Shown in pieces: positions 25,045 to 34,245 of a stretch of DNA of 40,747 nucleotides. Each line of letters opens with the position of its first letter. Within the stretch, counting starts at the first letter, position 1. The notes under the pieces were generated by a model. The model was not told where the DNA came from. It ran no database searches and saw only the letters and a program-made list of their open reading frames with translations. The stretch is from Aequorivita sp. Lineage in GTDB: Bacteria > Bacteroidota > Bacteroidia > Flavobacteriales > Flavobacteriaceae. Position numbers and translations under genes: made by a program. The DNA lies in NCBI GenBank assembly GCA_002715485.1, contig PAZL01000034.1:28212-68958 (forward strand). The letters run 5' to 3'.

Positions 25045-25422
25045 TTAAATATTCGGAATAACCAGTTCATCACCCGGATGAATAAGGTCTGCAGATTTTA
25101 ATTTTCCTTTATTTGCTTCATAAATAGCATTGTATTTGTTGGCGTCACCATAATAATGCTTTGCAATTTTACTCAATGATTCTCCGCTTTTTACAGTATG
25201 GTGGGCATAGGCAGAAGTATCGGCAACTTTTATATCTGCCATAATATCAGTAGGGTTTTCACCTCCTACACGTTTTATTTCATCCCAAAGAAGGTTCTTT
25301 TCATATTGGTTTTTTGCTGTCCCCCAAACTTTTAATTGGCCATTTTCCTCTTTTACATCACCATTTTGGATGTTTAATTTTTCACCTAAATCCAAAACGC
25401 TTTGATACTTCGATTTAATCAT
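25045..25422 (-). CDS. BON-LysM protein (Kbp/YgaU-like)
   Basis: A 125-residue protein with an N-terminal BON domain (about 1-65, 'VKEENGQLKVWGTAKN') and a C-terminal LysM domain (about 73-124, 'HHTVKSGESLSKIAKHYYGD' then 'LIHPGDELVIPNI'). The layout and length match E. coli Kbp (YgaU), a potassium-binding protein; other relatives are called peptidoglycan-binding LysM proteins. There is no signal peptide, so a cytoplasmic role like that of Kbp is possible. The gene is monocistronic. A TATCTTTA box at 25447-25454 (minus) may be its -7 element. Confidence 0.9.
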   Translation of the reverse strand: MIKSKYQSVLDLGEKLNIQNGDVKEENGQLKVWGTAKNQYEKNLLWDEIKRVGGENPTDIMADIKVADTSAYAHHTVKSGESLSKIAKHYYGDANKYNAIYEANKGKLKSADLIHPGDELVIPNI

Positions 25423-25590
25423 ATTTTAAAAATTTTAGTTAGTACTTAAAGATACAATTTTATTGTTTTGATTTTTCCCATTAGTAAAACTTTAATAGTA
25501 TGGCCATTTAATTGTTCTTCTTCTAGAAAATTTATAAAAAGTTTAACTAAAGATTAATTTCAATTGTGAAAAACTTCACTGCTCTTGAAA

Positions 25591-25598
25591 TATCTTTG
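25591..25598 (+). promoter_or_regulatory. Promoter -7 box of the FAS1 lipoprotein gene
   Basis: TATCTTTG is a perfect TAnnTTTG match 28 bases before the ATG. The -33 region is weak: no TTTG at 19-21 bases. Confidence 0.5.
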
Positions 25599-25626
25599 GT
25601 ACAAACTTTAAATCAACAAAACTATT

Positions 25627-26259
25627 ATGAAACTAAAAACAATTGTAATGTCTCTAGCAGTAGTAGCAATGCTTTTTGCAAGCTGTGAAGATTCGAAAAA
25701 GAAAGAAGCTGAGGAACAAGCCAAGGCTGAACAAATGCGTATGGAACGCGAAAAAGATTCTTTAATGAAAGTTGAAGAAATGAACGCGGCTAAAATGGCT
25801 GAGATGGAAGCCAATTCAATTGCTGCTAAAGCAATGGGCAATTCAGACCTGTCAACTTTAGTAAGCGCTCTTCAAGCAGCCGATTTGGCACAAACCTTAA
25901 AATCGGAAGGTGAATACACTGTATTTGCACCAACCAATGAAGCTTTCAACAAAGTTCCAAAGGCAACAATGGATAACTTGATGAAGCCAGAAAACAAAGA
26001 ACAACTTCAAGGACTACTAAAGTATCACGTTCTTCAAGGTAAGATGAATGCAACAGATGTTTTGGCTAAAATTAAAGAAGCCAATAACAAACTTGATGTT
26101 ACTACTCTTAATGGTGAAGTTTTAACTTTGTCTGAAAAAGGTGGTAAAGTAATGATTAAAGATGCTAAAGGAAATACAGCTACCGTAACAAGTGCTGATA
26201 TGGATGCATCAAACGGTGTTGTTCATACTATTGATAAGGTATTGATGCCAAAAATGTAA
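25627..26259 (+). CDS. Fasciclin (FAS1) domain lipoprotein
   Basis: Outer-membrane or periplasmic lipoprotein of 210 residues: lipobox FASC with C20, then a highly charged helix (about 24-68, many K, E and M) that probably forms a coiled coil, then one FAS1 domain (about 74-209). The domain shows the 'LSTLVSALQAADLAQTL' opening, 'YTVFAPTNEAFNKVP' (H1) and 'NGVVHTIDKVLMP' (H2) motifs. FAS1 domains mediate adhesion or ligand binding; here the helix would act as a stalk between the lipid anchor and the domain. It is monocistronic, with its own promoter box and terminator. Confidence 0.95.
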   Translation: MKLKTIVMSLAVVAMLFASCEDSKKKEAEEQAKAEQMRMEREKDSLMKVEEMNAAKMAEMEANSIAAKAMGNSDLSTLVSALQAADLAQTLKSEGEYTVFAPTNEAFNKVPKATMDNLMKPENKEQLQGLLKYHVLQGKMNATDVLAKIKEANNKLDVTTLNGEVLTLSEKGGKVMIKDAKGNTATVTSADMDASNGVVHTIDKVLMPKM

Positions 26260-26280
26260 TTCAATATTTTAAGTAAATTT

Positions 26281-26303
26281 AAAAGCCCCTATTTGGGGCT
26301 TTT
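26281..26303. terminator. Bidirectional terminator
   Basis: AAAAGCCCC (26281-26289) and GGGGCTTTT (26295-26303) form a 9-base stem with a 5-base loop and T/A tails, between the convergent FAS1 and amidohydrolase genes. Confidence 0.9.
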
Positions 26304-26307
26304 TTTA

Positions 26308-29300
26308 TTAATGACAACTGCACCCACCATCCATAAAACCGTGGGTTTCCTGATGCCAAGGGAATGCTTGGTTGTATTTATCCATTTCCCAAAAAAATGG
26401 AAGTCGCTCCTTAGGGTTGTTGCCAATCTCGTTCATAGTATCAGTATCGTATAACCTGCCGTTAACCATTACCATTTTTATAGATTCGGTATTTTCAATA
26501 TTTTCCAAAGGATTTTTGTCCATCACGATTAAATCGGCAAGTTTTCCAACTTTAAGCGAACCAATATCTTCTCCGGCACCGATGTATTCGGCAGAATTTA
26601 TGGTTGCGGCTTTTAATGCCTCCAAGTTGCTCATCCCGCCCTGTTGCAACATCCATGTTTCCCAATGGGCGCCCAACCCCTGTAACTGGCCGTGCGCTCC
26701 CATATTTACTTTTACGCCAGCATCACTCAAGCTTTTTGCAGTTTCGGAAACCAAAATGTGTCCGGTCTTATATTCTTCTTGTGGTGTTTTAATCCTGTGG
26801 CGAGATCTACTGTCCACAATACTTCGAGGCGTGAAGGTTAACAATTTTTTATTTTCCCAAACATTATCACGCTCATAATAATAGAATTCACCGTTCATTC
26901 CACCATAATTTACAATCAGTGTAGGCGTGTATCCTGAACCGCTTTTGCCCCAAAGTTCAAGTATATCTTTATACACAGGCGCTACGGGAATGTTGTGCTC
27001 CACACCGGTATGGCCATCAATTACCTGGGTTATATTGTGATAAAAAGTTGAACCGCCTTCTGGTACCACATTTATACCCATTTCACGGGCAGCCTGTAAA
27101 ACCTGTTGACGCTGGTCTCGACGGGGTTGGTTATAACTTTTTACACTTTTTGCACCAAAGGCTTTTGTGCGGCGAATACTGCTGCGCGCATCTTCCAAAC
27201 TATTGATAACGGCTTTAAAATCACCATCGGCGCCATACAGGATAAAACCTGTGGAAAATAATCGCGGCCCCACTAATTGTCCGCTTTTTTGAAGTTCGGA
27301 AAGCGTGAAGACCGTTTCAGTATTAGCCGAAGGATCGTGCGATGTAGTTACACCGAAGGCCAAATTCGCCATAAAAGGCCAATACTGTTGTGTAGGCAAA
27401 CCATAGCGGAAAGCACCCACGTGTGCATGTGCGTCCACCATTCCTGGCATAATGGTTTTTCCTTCTGCGGAATATACTTTTGTGCCAGCGGGAACAGAAA
27501 CTTTATCGGCTGCGCCTATCGCTTCTATTTTATTTTCATTAATAACAATAGTTCCATTTTCAATTACTTCATCATTTTCCATGGTGATGAGGCGGGCATT
27601 GGTAAAAGCAATCCTTCCACCGGGTTTATTCACGGGTGCTTGCAAGCCGATTTTTGTTCCAGTCAATGTTATTTCTGGCACTTCTTCTGGAGAACCATTT
27701 AAAAAGGTAAATCTGTTTTTCAGTTCATTGACGAAATATTCATCACCCAAAGTCCACATAACTTTTTCGCTATTTGGTGACCAATGAATATTTATTCCTG
27801 CGTCTTTGGTTAGTTGAGAAACGGGCACGGCCTTGGATTTGTCATCCAAATCAACAGTCTGTCCGTTCAGTACCAAGGGTGCCACAAACAATTTATGAAG
27901 ATTTGTAAAAGCAATCCATTCGTTATTGGGACTGGGTATTAATCTGTTTGCATACTTTGAGGTAACATGGGTTTTTTCATCGTTTCCTTCAAGGTTAATG
28001 CTAATAAGTTTTTTTTCAATATCTCCAAAATAGGTTCCGCCAATTTGTAAAAAAATTCGTTTTCCATCTTTGCTGAAGGTGGGATACTCGCCTTTATCTA
28101 TTACAAATTTTTCATTGCTGCCGTCGGCATTCATTACATAAATCCCATCATTTTTGGTGAAAGTAAATCCCTGATCGGTATTTCCATTTTCTTTTCTGAA
28201 GGTAATTTGCGTTCCATTTGGCGAATAGGAAGGGGTGCGGTAAATACCTTTTTTTGAAGTTAGTTTTTTGGAATTTCCGCCATTTGCAGAAATTTTATGA
28301 ATAGCGCCTTTTTCCAAATCATTCCAAGTAACATATAATATTTCGGAACCATTGGGAGAGAAGGTTGGCTCGAATTCAAAGTCAGTACTGTTTGTTAGTC
28401 GTGTTGGTTCTCCATTTGGCAAGTTTTTTTTGTATAAATGGCCCAATGCACTAAATACAATAAATTCCCCATTTGGTGAAGTAACCGCATGGCGAATCAT
28501 TTTCGGAGTAAAAGTTTCTGTTTCAATTTTATTATTGAAATGTACAGTTTCGGCCAAATCAATTTTCACATTTACTGTAAAGGGAATGTTTGTAACCTCT
28601 AAAGAATTTACATTTATCTTATTTATTTTTCCACCGCTCCAAAAAACAATTTCATCATTGTTTGGCATCCAGCTAAAGTTTGGATAAACGCCGAAGATAG
28701 CCCAAGCTTCCTGTTGGTCTTTGTTCAATTTATCATAAATAGGCCATTCTTCTCCAGTTTCCAAGTTTTGAATGAAAAGCACACTTTTGGTACGTACTCT
28801 TTTTACAAAGGCCAATTTTTTTCCATCTCGCGAAATTGTAGGTCTTGCAGCTCCGCCGGGACCTCCCGTTATTGTTTCTGTTTTCCCTGTTTCAAAATCA
28901 TATCTTTTAATTACATAAATCTGGTCGTTGGGATCTTTGTTGTATTGAAAATAGCCACCAGGATATACATCTTCACTATAATAAAGGTATTTTCCGTCTG
29001 GCGACATAAATGGTTCATTTACGTCTTGTTGATCGTTTTTACGTTTTGTGAGCTGTAAACCGGTTCCGCCAGATTTGTGGTATTGCCACATTTCCCCGGC
29101 ACCCAAACTTCTTTCAGAAGTAAAATGTTTACGTGCAATCAAATAATTACCGTCTGCACTCCATACGGCATTGTTCAACAATCGGAAATCCTCTTCTGTA
29201 ACTTGCTTTGCTTCACTACCATCTGTATTCATCACCCAAATGTTATCGCCACCACCAGCATCACTGGTGAACGAAATTTTAGTGCCATCGGGATTGAACC

Positions 29301-29598
29301 TAGGTTGTATTTCAAAAGGAATGCCCGTTCTTATTGCCTTAGCGGTTCCTCCCGAAATAGGAAGGGTATAAATATCGCCTAGCATATCAAAAACTATGGT
29401 TTTACCATCGGGACTTATGTCCAGGTTCATCCAAGTGCCTTCGTTAGTAGTAAAGGAGTGGGTTTTATAGTTGAAATCTTTTCCGGGGTTGGCAACTTCC
29501 CATTTGGACTCTTCCTTTTCCTTATCTTTTTTATCCTTCTTTTGAGCGTAAAAAGTAGTGCATATAGCAAGAGATAGGATTAATGAAAATGTTTTCAT
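26308..29598 (-). CDS. TolB-propeller/amidohydrolase fusion protein
   Basis: Exported protein of 1096 residues: signal peptide (MKTFSLILSLAICTTFYAQ), a Lys/Glu-rich stretch, then WD40-like/TolB beta-propeller repeats (about 45-640; repeated 'S.DG..I.F' units such as 'ISPDGKTIVFDM', 'FSPNGSEILYVT', 'FSKDGKRIFLQI'). An amidohydrolase domain follows (about 665-1060) with metal-binding HxH near residue 720 ('GMVDAHAHVGAF') and 'GKLADLIVMDKNP'. Related fusions are thought to be secreted dipeptidases or imidazolonepropionase-like hydrolases; the substrate here is unknown. The last residues, 'HETHGFMDGGCSCH', form a His/Cys-rich tail. It lies 17 bases after the YdeI-like gene and is the last of a four-gene peptidase operon. 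Confidence 0.93.
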   Translation of the reverse strand: MKTFSLILSLAICTTFYAQKKDKKDKEKEESKWEVANPGKDFNYKTHSFTTNEGTWMNLDISPDGKTIVFDMLGDIYTLPISGGTAKAIRTGIPFEIQPRFNPDGTKISFTSDAGGGDNIWVMNTDGSEAKQVTEEDFRLLNNAVWSADGNYLIARKHFTSERSLGAGEMWQYHKSGGTGLQLTKRKNDQQDVNEPFMSPDGKYLYYSEDVYPGGYFQYNKDPNDQIYVIKRYDFETGKTETITGGPGGAARPTISRDGKKLAFVKRVRTKSVLFIQNLETGEEWPIYDKLNKDQQEAWAIFGVYPNFSWMPNNDEIVFWSGGKINKINVNSLEVTNIPFTVNVKIDLAETVHFNNKIETETFTPKMIRHAVTSPNGEFIVFSALGHLYKKNLPNGEPTRLTNSTDFEFEPTFSPNGSEILYVTWNDLEKGAIHKISANGGNSKKLTSKKGIYRTPSYSPNGTQITFRKENGNTDQGFTFTKNDGIYVMNADGSNEKFVIDKGEYPTFSKDGKRIFLQIGGTYFGDIEKKLISINLEGNDEKTHVTSKYANRLIPSPNNEWIAFTNLHKLFVAPLVLNGQTVDLDDKSKAVPVSQLTKDAGINIHWSPNSEKVMWTLGDEYFVNELKNRFTFLNGSPEEVPEITLTGTKIGLQAPVNKPGGRIAFTNARLITMENDEVIENGTIVINENKIEAIGAADKVSVPAGTKVYSAEGKTIMPGMVDAHAHVGAFRYGLPTQQYWPFMANLAFGVTTSHDPSANTETVFTLSELQKSGQLVGPRLFSTGFILYGADGDFKAVINSLEDARSSIRRTKAFGAKSVKSYNQPRRDQRQQVLQAAREMGINVVPEGGSTFYHNITQVIDGHTGVEHNIPVAPVYKDILELWGKSGSGYTPTLIVNYGGMNGEFYYYERDNVWENKKLLTFTPRSIVDSRSRHRIKTPQEEYKTGHILVSETAKSLSDAGVKVNMGAHGQLQGLGAHWETWMLQQGGMSNLEALKAATINSAEYIGAGEDIGSLKVGKLADLIVMDKNPLENIENTESIKMVMVNGRLYDTDTMNEIGNNPKERLPFFWEMDKYNQAFPWHQETHGFMDGGCSCH

Positions 29599-29615
29599 AT
29601 TTAAAAAATTGGAGA

Positions 29616-30188
29616 TTAATTTCTGGATTTAATATTGTTTTCGCACAGCGATATAATTTCTGAAATACGCTTTTGTCGAGTTTCTTCCCTTTTTGCGTGA
29701 TTTAGCCAATAAAGATAGCTTTTTCTATAACTACGGCTGAAGTTTTTAAAGTTTGAAAATGCCTTTGCGTTATTATCAAATTCTTTTTGAAGATCTTCAG
29801 GAATTACTAGGTTTTCCACATCGTCCAAAGCTGTCCAGCTTCCATTTTTCTTGGCTTCTGCTATTGCCTTTTTTCCGTTTTTGTGAAGTAGGTTTTCTCT
29901 TTTCAATTCCTTTAAATACGACTTATTGAGAGCGCTCCAAACACTTTTTGGGTTCCGCGGACAAAAATATTGCTGACGCTTCCCATCGCCAAGGCTTTTC
30001 ACCGTGCTGTCAATCCAACCGTAACAAAGGGCTATTTTAACCGCTTCTTCCCAGCGCATCGTTGGAATTTCCATTTCAAGCTTGTAAAAAATCAGGTAAA
30101 CACCCTGGGGATGTATTTCATGATTTTGGTGCAGCCATTCACGCCATTCTTTATCCTTTTTAAAATAAAGTGTAGGCTTGGTTTTCAT
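29616..30188 (-). CDS. YdeI/OmpD-associated family protein
   Basis: Cytoplasmic protein of 190 residues from the YdeI/OmdA family (PF13376-type C-terminus). Typical features are 'EWREWLHQNHEIHPQGVYLIFYK', here with 'RWEEAVKIALCYGWIDSTVK', 'FCPRNPKSVWSALNKSY' and the C-terminal 'FSRSYRKSYLYWLNHAKREETRQKRI'. Family members have been linked to bacteriocin or antimicrobial-peptide tolerance, but the biochemical role is unknown. Its start overlaps the M1 peptidase stop (ATGA, 4 bases), so it is translationally coupled into the peptidase operon. Confidence 0.92.
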   Translation of the reverse strand: MKTKPTLYFKKDKEWREWLHQNHEIHPQGVYLIFYKLEMEIPTMRWEEAVKIALCYGWIDSTVKSLGDGKRQQYFCPRNPKSVWSALNKSYLKELKRENLLHKNGKKAIAEAKKNGSWTALDDVENLVIPEDLQKEFDNNAKAFSNFKNFSRSYRKSYLYWLNHAKREETRQKRISEIISLCENNIKSRN

Positions 30189-31858
30189 CGTTTTATTTCT
30201 TCGGAATTCACATAGAAATCTTTTTTTATTTCTACTGTTTCAATTGCAGCTGGAAATTTTTTGGTCTTCCATTCCGAAGTAGGGTAAATCCATTCTTCTT
30301 TACCGTTCACCACGGCAATTATAGGCATATCAAAATTTTCAATGATATCAACATATCGAAATTTCAAGCTATTTCCATCTGCTAGGGAATATTCCACTTT
30401 TGGAACCATGGTAGTTCTCAAATACTGATCAAAAAATGCTGTAAGATCTATTCCGCTCTCTTTCGAAATGTATTCCTCAACTTGCTTTGTGGTAACTGTT
30501 TGGTGGTAAAACTCTTTATTCAATCCACGAAGGATATTTCGCCATTTTTCATCATTATCTACAAGCTGCCTTAAGGTGTGAAGTATGTTTGCGCCTTTGT
30601 AATACATATCGCTACTCCCGGGATTGTCAACATTATACTCACCAATAATGGGGCGGTCATTTAAAATATTTTTGCGTATTCCAACAACGTATTCCGAGGA
30701 AGCCTTTTTTCCGAAGAAATAATCCAAATACAAATTTTCGGAATAATTGGTAAATCCTTCATGGATCCACATATCTGCCACGTCTTTGTTCGTAATATTG
30801 TTTGCGAACCACTCGTGGCCACTTTCGTGTATAATGATAAAATCGAATTTCAATCCCCAACCCGTGCCGGAAAGGTCACGGCCTAAATAGCCATTTTTAA
30901 ATTTATTGCCATAGGTTACGCTGCTTTGGTGCTCCATTCCCAAATAGGGCGCCTCGACAAGTTTATAGCCATCTTCATAAAAAGGGTAGGGGCCAAACCA
31001 GTGCTCAAAAGCTTCCATCATTTTTGGCGCTTGTTTAAATTGCTCTTTTGCTTTCGCCTCATTCTCGCGAAGCACATAATAATCCATATCGAGCATTCCT
31101 TTTTCGCCTTTGTACTTTTCACCCCAATGCACATAATCGCCAATGTTTATGTCCACACCATACGCATTTATTGGGTTTACCACTTGCCAGGTCCAAGTTT
31201 TGGTAGAGTCGGTTTCACTAACTTTAATTAGTCTTCCGTTGCTTACATCCATTAAATCCTTAGGAGTAGTTACGGCAATAGTAACCCCGTTATCGGGCTC
31301 TTCGGATGGATGGTCCTTTAAAGGCCACCAAACACTGGAACCAATACCTTGGTTGGAAGTTGCTATAAAAGGCTTGCCATTACTGTCTTTTGTCCAAGTA
31401 AAACCTCCATCCCAAGGGGGGCGAACGGCTTCAGTTGGTTTTCCGGAAAAATAGATGGTTATATTATTTTCGCTTCCTTTTATTTGTTTTTTCTGAAGTT
31501 TTAAAAAATGAGCATTTCCTTCAGAAGTGTACGTTATCTCCTTTCCATCTTGAAGTATTTTATCAATTTTCATAGGAGTCTGCAGGTCTATTTGCATAAT
31601 ATTGTTAGGCTCCAAGACTTTATAGGAAATGGTGTTGCTTCCTTTGATGGTTTTTTGCGAAGGATTCACTGTTACTTTTAAATCATAGTGCGTTACATCC
31701 CACCACGCTCGTTCCGGCGTTATTCTTCCTATAAGCGTATCTGCGCGCGTAAATTTTTGCGCCAAGGCGGATTGAAATAAAAATAAAATTGCGACGAAAA
31801 ACATCCCCCTAACTCCCTTCAGAGTGGAAATAATGTTTTGATTTTTTAGTGTAATCAT
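30185..31858 (-). CDS. M1 family metallopeptidase
   Basis: Exported zinc aminopeptidase-like enzyme of 557 residues with a signal peptide (hydrophobic GMFFVAILFLFQSALA). The zinc site is H-E-S-G-H (about 343-347) with the third ligand 18 residues later in 'WIHEGFTNYSE'. The upstream 'LGMEHQSSVTYG' corresponds to the GAMEN substrate motif. A downstream Tyr in 'YYKGANILHTL' fits the transition-state tyrosine. Length is short for M1 because the C-terminal helical domain is absent, as in many Bacteroidota members. It starts 12 bases after the M28 peptidase gene and is coupled to the YdeI-like gene. Confidence 0.95.
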   Translation of the reverse strand: MITLKNQNIISTLKGVRGMFFVAILFLFQSALAQKFTRADTLIGRITPERAWWDVTHYDLKVTVNPSQKTIKGSNTISYKVLEPNNIMQIDLQTPMKIDKILQDGKEITYTSEGNAHFLKLQKKQIKGSENNITIYFSGKPTEAVRPPWDGGFTWTKDSNGKPFIATSNQGIGSSVWWPLKDHPSEEPDNGVTIAVTTPKDLMDVSNGRLIKVSETDSTKTWTWQVVNPINAYGVDINIGDYVHWGEKYKGEKGMLDMDYYVLRENEAKAKEQFKQAPKMMEAFEHWFGPYPFYEDGYKLVEAPYLGMEHQSSVTYGNKFKNGYLGRDLSGTGWGLKFDFIIIHESGHEWFANNITNKDVADMWIHEGFTNYSENLYLDYFFGKKASSEYVVGIRKNILNDRPIIGEYNVDNPGSSDMYYKGANILHTLRQLVDNDEKWRNILRGLNKEFYHQTVTTKQVEEYISKESGIDLTAFFDQYLRTTMVPKVEYSLADGNSLKFRYVDIIENFDMPIIAVVNGKEEWIYPTSEWKTKKFPAAIETVEIKKDFYVNSEEIKR

Positions 31859-31870
31859 TTTATTAATTTA

Positions 31871-33202
31871 TTATCTAAATACCGAATTTGGAAACATGAC
31901 AATACTTTCAAACCCATCCTTTCCTACTGAAGCTACACCGAAAAAGTAATTGTCAATCACAATGCCTTCCAAAGTAAATTCTGAAACATCGCCTACAAAC
32001 CGACTATAATCCCAAGTTGGGCTGGTTGTATCCCGCCAATAAATTTTATAACCCGTTGCGCCATCTACTTTGTTCCATTTCAGTTTGGCGGAAGGCGCTA
32101 CAATACCACCAATAGCAACGTTTGATGGAGCAGGAGGTGCCCAGGCAAGACTGGCCAGATTTATCGCGTTAACAGCGGTGAGTTTTGCTGCGTAGTCAAA
32201 ATTCACAAACTTGAGTTTGTCGCCATATTCTATTCCTTTTTCGGTTCGAATGTCTTGGTGTTGCTGATTGTAATTTTCATGTGCTTCCATAATTCTAATT
32301 CCAGCCCAGCCCAAATCATTGAAGGGACGGTGATGTCCTCCACGACCAAAACGATCCAATCTATAAATCATCATTGGGTTCATTTCTGGCATATATGTCT
32401 GAGTTGTCTTTAAAACGTAACGCGCAAGTTGGCGCGAAATGCCATCTACCTCTCCACCATAGAATCGTCGCATTTGTCGTTCGCGTTCAGTTTCGGTGGG
32501 CGGAACTGGTTCACTGAAAATTCTGAAATCGCGATTACTGATTACGCCATTTACCCCTTCAATGTTCCCGATCATATCATTATTTAATACTCCAATAATT
32601 TCCCAACCATTATTTTTTGCGTACGCCGCAAAACCTTTTCCGCCAAACAGCCCTTGTTCTTCACCACTTAATCCCAAATAAATAATGCTGCTTTCAAATT
32701 TATATTTTGAAAGAACCCTAGCCGCTTCAATAGCCCCTGCCATGCCACTGGCGTTGTCGTTAGCGCCGGGTGCATCTTTTGTGTAATCGCTGCCGTCGCT
32801 GTTTCGCGAGTCTATATCACCACTCATGATGATGTATCGGTTTGGGTATTTTGTTCCTTTTTGAACCGCAGCCACGTTTACAATCCAAGTGTCTTGGGGA
32901 ATGCGGTCGTTGCCTTCGGCTTTTACGAAATCTTTTTGATAGAAAACATTTAAACAGTTGTTGCACTCTGTTGAAATCTTTTCAAATTCAGATTTAATCC
33001 ATCTTCGTGCTGCACCGATCCCACGGGTGTTGCTTACGGTATCGCTAAAAGTATTTCGGGTGCCGAAATTTGCAAGCGTAGTAATATCAGCTTTAATTCG
33101 TTCCGAGGAAACAGAATTGATAATGTCGTATATTTTTTGATTGGTTTGGGAAAAGGAAGAAAGGGTAAAACAAAGTATAATGAAGCAAACAACACTTTTC
33201 AT
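31871..33202 (-). CDS. M28 family peptidase with C-terminal FnIII-like domain
   Basis: Exported metallopeptidase-like protein, 443 residues from the ATG at 33202 (an upstream TTG at 33232 gives a poorer signal peptide). The signal is MKSVVCFIILCFTLSSFSQ. The M28 core shows 'APGANDNASGMAG' (D149), the catalytic E181 with E182 in 'LSGEEQGLFGG', and D209 in 'NNDMIGN'. The first metal ligand is normally His in a G-x-H-x-D-S motif; here it reads 'MSGDIDSR', with Asp at that place. A C-terminal fibronectin-III-like domain (about 355-440, 'AKLKWNKVDGATGYKIYWR') follows. It is the first gene of the peptidase operon and may bind two metals in a modified way, or be partly inactive. Confidence 0.92.
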   Translation of the reverse strand: MKSVVCFIILCFTLSSFSQTNQKIYDIINSVSSERIKADITTLANFGTRNTFSDTVSNTRGIGAARRWIKSEFEKISTECNNCLNVFYQKDFVKAEGNDRIPQDTWIVNVAAVQKGTKYPNRYIIMSGDIDSRNSDGSDYTKDAPGANDNASGMAGAIEAARVLSKYKFESSIIYLGLSGEEQGLFGGKGFAAYAKNNGWEIIGVLNNDMIGNIEGVNGVISNRDFRIFSEPVPPTETERERQMRRFYGGEVDGISRQLARYVLKTTQTYMPEMNPMMIYRLDRFGRGGHHRPFNDLGWAGIRIMEAHENYNQQHQDIRTEKGIEYGDKLKFVNFDYAAKLTAVNAINLASLAWAPPAPSNVAIGGIVAPSAKLKWNKVDGATGYKIYWRDTTSPTWDYSRFVGDVSEFTLEGIVIDNYFFGVASVGKDGFESIVMFPNSVFR

Positions 33203-33281
33203 TGGGAAAGGAATTTTGTTTAAAAATACCAAAAAGAACCAAGAACCTACTAATAACTTTTAGAGAATGTAAAAAATGTAA

Positions 33282-34148
33282 CTATTTAGATTCAGCCACT
33301 ATAGCGAGCTTCTTCCCATTTGGGCTTATGGCCATACGGGTAATATTCTTTAAACCGTATTCTTCCAAAGAAGCAACCCTTGTCCACTCTGAATCTCCAA
33401 GCGTATCATACATATAAAGCTTGTTTCCACTGCCAATGAGGATTTGGGTATCGTTGAGCCAAACATAATCCTGAATGCCAATGGGCATTTCGGTTACAAA
33501 AAAGCTTTCATAAGAGTCCATATCCAATAGATAAAGATCTAAATTCCCTTCTTCGTTTAGTAACGAATAACTCATTGAATTGATTTTCGGGACTTTTTGA
33601 AGCGACCTCCCCACATTATAAAACAAGGTATCTGCCTTTTTTAATGGCAAATCAATCATTACTAAGTCCATTTTATCGCCGTCCAAAACTGTGGAAAGAA
33701 TTTTTTGATCGTTGTAAAAAGCGAAATAAGCTATTTGTAAATCTTTGATTAATTCAGTTGATTTTCCTGTTTGTGAATCATACTTATACAATCTTTGCAA
33801 ACCATCTTTGTCAAGTCTAACAGCTGCAATATCAGCACTAGTAGGAAGTTTTTGAGGAGAATATTCGCCGCCCTCGGTTTTGGTATTGAACCACTTTTTG
33901 GATTTGGTATTCAAATTATATTCCGCGATATCGGTTTGTCCCTCATTATTTCCTGCAAAAAGGAGGGTTTCGTTAGAAGGGAAGAATGGCTGGTTGTTGT
34001 AACCATCGTTATTTGAAACTTTTTGTAAATTCAGCAGTTGCAAACCTTCGTATGCGGGGGCAATATCAACTACAAAGACGTCAGTATTATTTTGGGCAAA
34101 CAAATGTTGTGCTACTAGTAGCACAATTACAAAAAGGAATTTTTTCAT
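33282..34148 (-). CDS. Secreted TolB-like beta-propeller protein
   Basis: A 288-residue exported protein (signal MKKFLFVIVLLVAQHLFAQ) made of short beta-rich repeats of the PD40/TolB type: 'NNQPFFPSNETLLFAGNNEG', 'TDIAEYNLNTKS', 'DLYLLDMDSYES', and 'RMAISPNGKKLAIVAE' at the C-terminus. It looks like a single six- or seven-bladed propeller and has no catalytic domain. It lies 79 bases upstream of the M28 peptidase gene on the same strand and may be part of that transcription unit. A TATTTTTG box on the minus strand (34165-34172) may be its -7 element. Function is unknown; binding of a protein or sugar ligand is possible. Confidence 0.85.
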   Translation of the reverse strand: MKKFLFVIVLLVAQHLFAQNNTDVFVVDIAPAYEGLQLLNLQKVSNNDGYNNQPFFPSNETLLFAGNNEGQTDIAEYNLNTKSKKWFNTKTEGGEYSPQKLPTSADIAAVRLDKDGLQRLYKYDSQTGKSTELIKDLQIAYFAFYNDQKILSTVLDGDKMDLVMIDLPLKKADTLFYNVGRSLQKVPKINSMSYSLLNEEGNLDLYLLDMDSYESFFVTEMPIGIQDYVWLNDTQILIGSGNKLYMYDTLGDSEWTRVASLEEYGLKNITRMAISPNGKKLAIVAESK

Positions 34149-34245
34149 GACAATTAATTTTCTTCAAAAATAGCAAACTCTGCGCCATAAATTTCTGTAT
34201 TCAGTATTCATACAGGTTTAATAAAAGGAGAGTGTATAGAAGTTG

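Noticed and set aside
27277-27702. Open frame of 141 codons on the plus strand opposite the amidohydrolase gene
   Set aside because: It is antisense to a well-supported gene with recognisable domains, has Cys/Phe-rich composition unlike real proteins and no promoter; a coding shadow.
33203-33232. Upstream TTG start for the M28 peptidase
   Set aside because: The ATG at 33202 yields a textbook signal peptide; the extension places odd residues before it.
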